Shown here: positions 63,662 to 64,000 of the stretch, piece after piece
How positions within the stretch are numbered: the first letter of the stretch is position 1
Layout of the letters: every line of letters begins with the position of its first letter
Origin: Burkholderiales bacterium
GTDB lineage: Bacteria; Pseudomonadota; Gammaproteobacteria; Burkholderiales; SG8-41
DNA: 64,000 bases
NCBI GenBank assembly: GCA_030684405.1
Contig: JAUXYA010000011.1
Location: forward strand, 124,001-188,000
Direction: 5' to 3'
Notes under the pieces: model-generated
Told to the model about the DNA's origin: nothing
Seen by the model: only the letters and a program-made list of their open reading frames with translations
Databases searched by the model: none
Program-made: the position numbers and the translations under genes

Positions 63662-64000
63662 TCAAGCCGCCGCACGCCAGTCGCCGCCTGCAACAGTGCG
63701 CGCATCGGTGATCACGCCGGTCAATGCCGAGGCGGCCACAGTGGCCGCCGAACCGATCCAGATTTCCGACCTTGGGTTGCCCAACCGGCCCTTGAAATTG
63801 CGGTTGGCACTGGAAATCACAACCTGCCCGTCGCCGGAAATGTAATGCCCGGTGATGTTGACGCAGGTGCCACAGCCCGCCGCCTCCACCGAGGCGCCGG
63901 CTTCGGTAAGGATTTCGAACAGACCTTCACGCATCGCGTCGAGGTAAATCGCGCGTGACGCCGGAGTGACAATCATGCGCACGCCTTTCGCCAGCTTCCG
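63662..64000 (-). CDS. Aconitase/isopropylmalate dehydratase-type large subunit, C-terminal part
   Basis: Only the C-terminal 113 codons are in the window; the frame runs off the right edge. EAGCGTCVNITGHYISGDG contains the C-x2-C ligands of the 4Fe-4S cluster, and SSANRNFKGRLGNPRSEIW followed by AATVAASALTG is the family C-terminus. It pairs with the small subunit downstream. Probably the first gene of the minus-strand hydroxyacid catabolic operon. Confidence 0.9.
   Translation of the reverse strand, partial: RKLAKGVRMIVTPASRAIYLDAMREGLFEILTEAGASVEAAGCGTCVNITGHYISGDGQVVISSANRNFKGRLGNPRSEIWIGSAATVAASALTGVITDARTVAGGDWRAAA

Overview
The window looks like a chromosomal segment of a GC-rich betaproteobacterium, most likely Burkholderiales or a close relative. 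The evidence is four full-length periplasmic Bug/TctC-type solute receptors plus a remnant of a fifth, many CoA-linked catabolic genes (CaiB/BaiF CoA-transferases, acyl-CoA dehydrogenases), an RdgC/Tex pair, an NfeD-FloA operon, and GC-rich intergenic repeats of a kind common in that group. No species can be named from the sequence alone.

Layout. (1) 1-6.4 kb: carboxylate sensing and uptake. A transporter-like sensor kinase (cut by the window edge), a receiver-only regulator, an OmpR-type regulator and a DUF4212 / sodium:solute symporter pair, closed by a strong terminator, then tRNA-Ser(GGA). (2) 6.7-18 kb: housekeeping and stress genes. These are a beta-barrel-like protein, an EF-hand protein, an S30AE ribosome-associated protein with a baeRF protein, NfeD-FloA plus a small membrane protein, Tex, RdgC, an FMN-dependent hydroxyacid oxidase and a small lipoprotein. 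(3) 18.2-36.7 kb: an accessory, mostly defence-like region. It starts at a CaiB/BaiF CoA-transferase whose 5' end is repeated twice more as truncated scars at 24.7 and 25.8 kb. The region holds an intact IS3-family element, a GSU2403-type nucleotidyltransferase, a RloA/RloB-like ATPase-TOPRIM pair, a DUF429-like protein, a phage Gp37/Gp68-type (DUF5131) protein, two ImmA/IrrE metallopeptidase modules (one paired with a PIN nuclease), a complete type I restriction-modification operon and an AbiE-type toxin-antitoxin pair. (4) 36.8-57 kb: catabolic genes separated by GC-rich inverted repeats. They include three acyl-CoA dehydrogenases, a split thiamine-diphosphate decarboxylase with an aldehyde dehydrogenase, a GST, a TauD-like dioxygenase-AtuA-DUF4387 operon, an EthD-like duplicated protein, an enoyl-CoA hydratase, a decayed succinyl/malyl-CoA ligase beta gene, an SDR, three Bug receptors, a second CoA-transferase and a Gdx/SugE exporter. 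(5) 57.2-64 kb: a minus-strand cluster that reads like a branched hydroxy-di/tricarboxylate catabolic pathway. It contains an aconitase-type large subunit (cut by the window end) and small subunit, a muconate-lactonizing-type enolase-superfamily enzyme, a Bug receptor, an isocitrate-lyase-family lyase, an FMN hydroxyacid oxidase and an isopropylmalate-dehydrogenase-like enzyme.

The most unusual structure is the accessory block at 19.3-25.9 kb. Two unrelated accessory genes each begin on the stop codon (ATGA or GTGA overlap) of a truncated CoA-transferase N-terminus, as if they had been captured behind duplicated copies of one gene's 5' end. Also notable are a 166-bp tandem duplication that reiterates the start region of the lyase gene, a recurring AT-rich motif at gene borders, and palindromes directly upstream of several defence modules.
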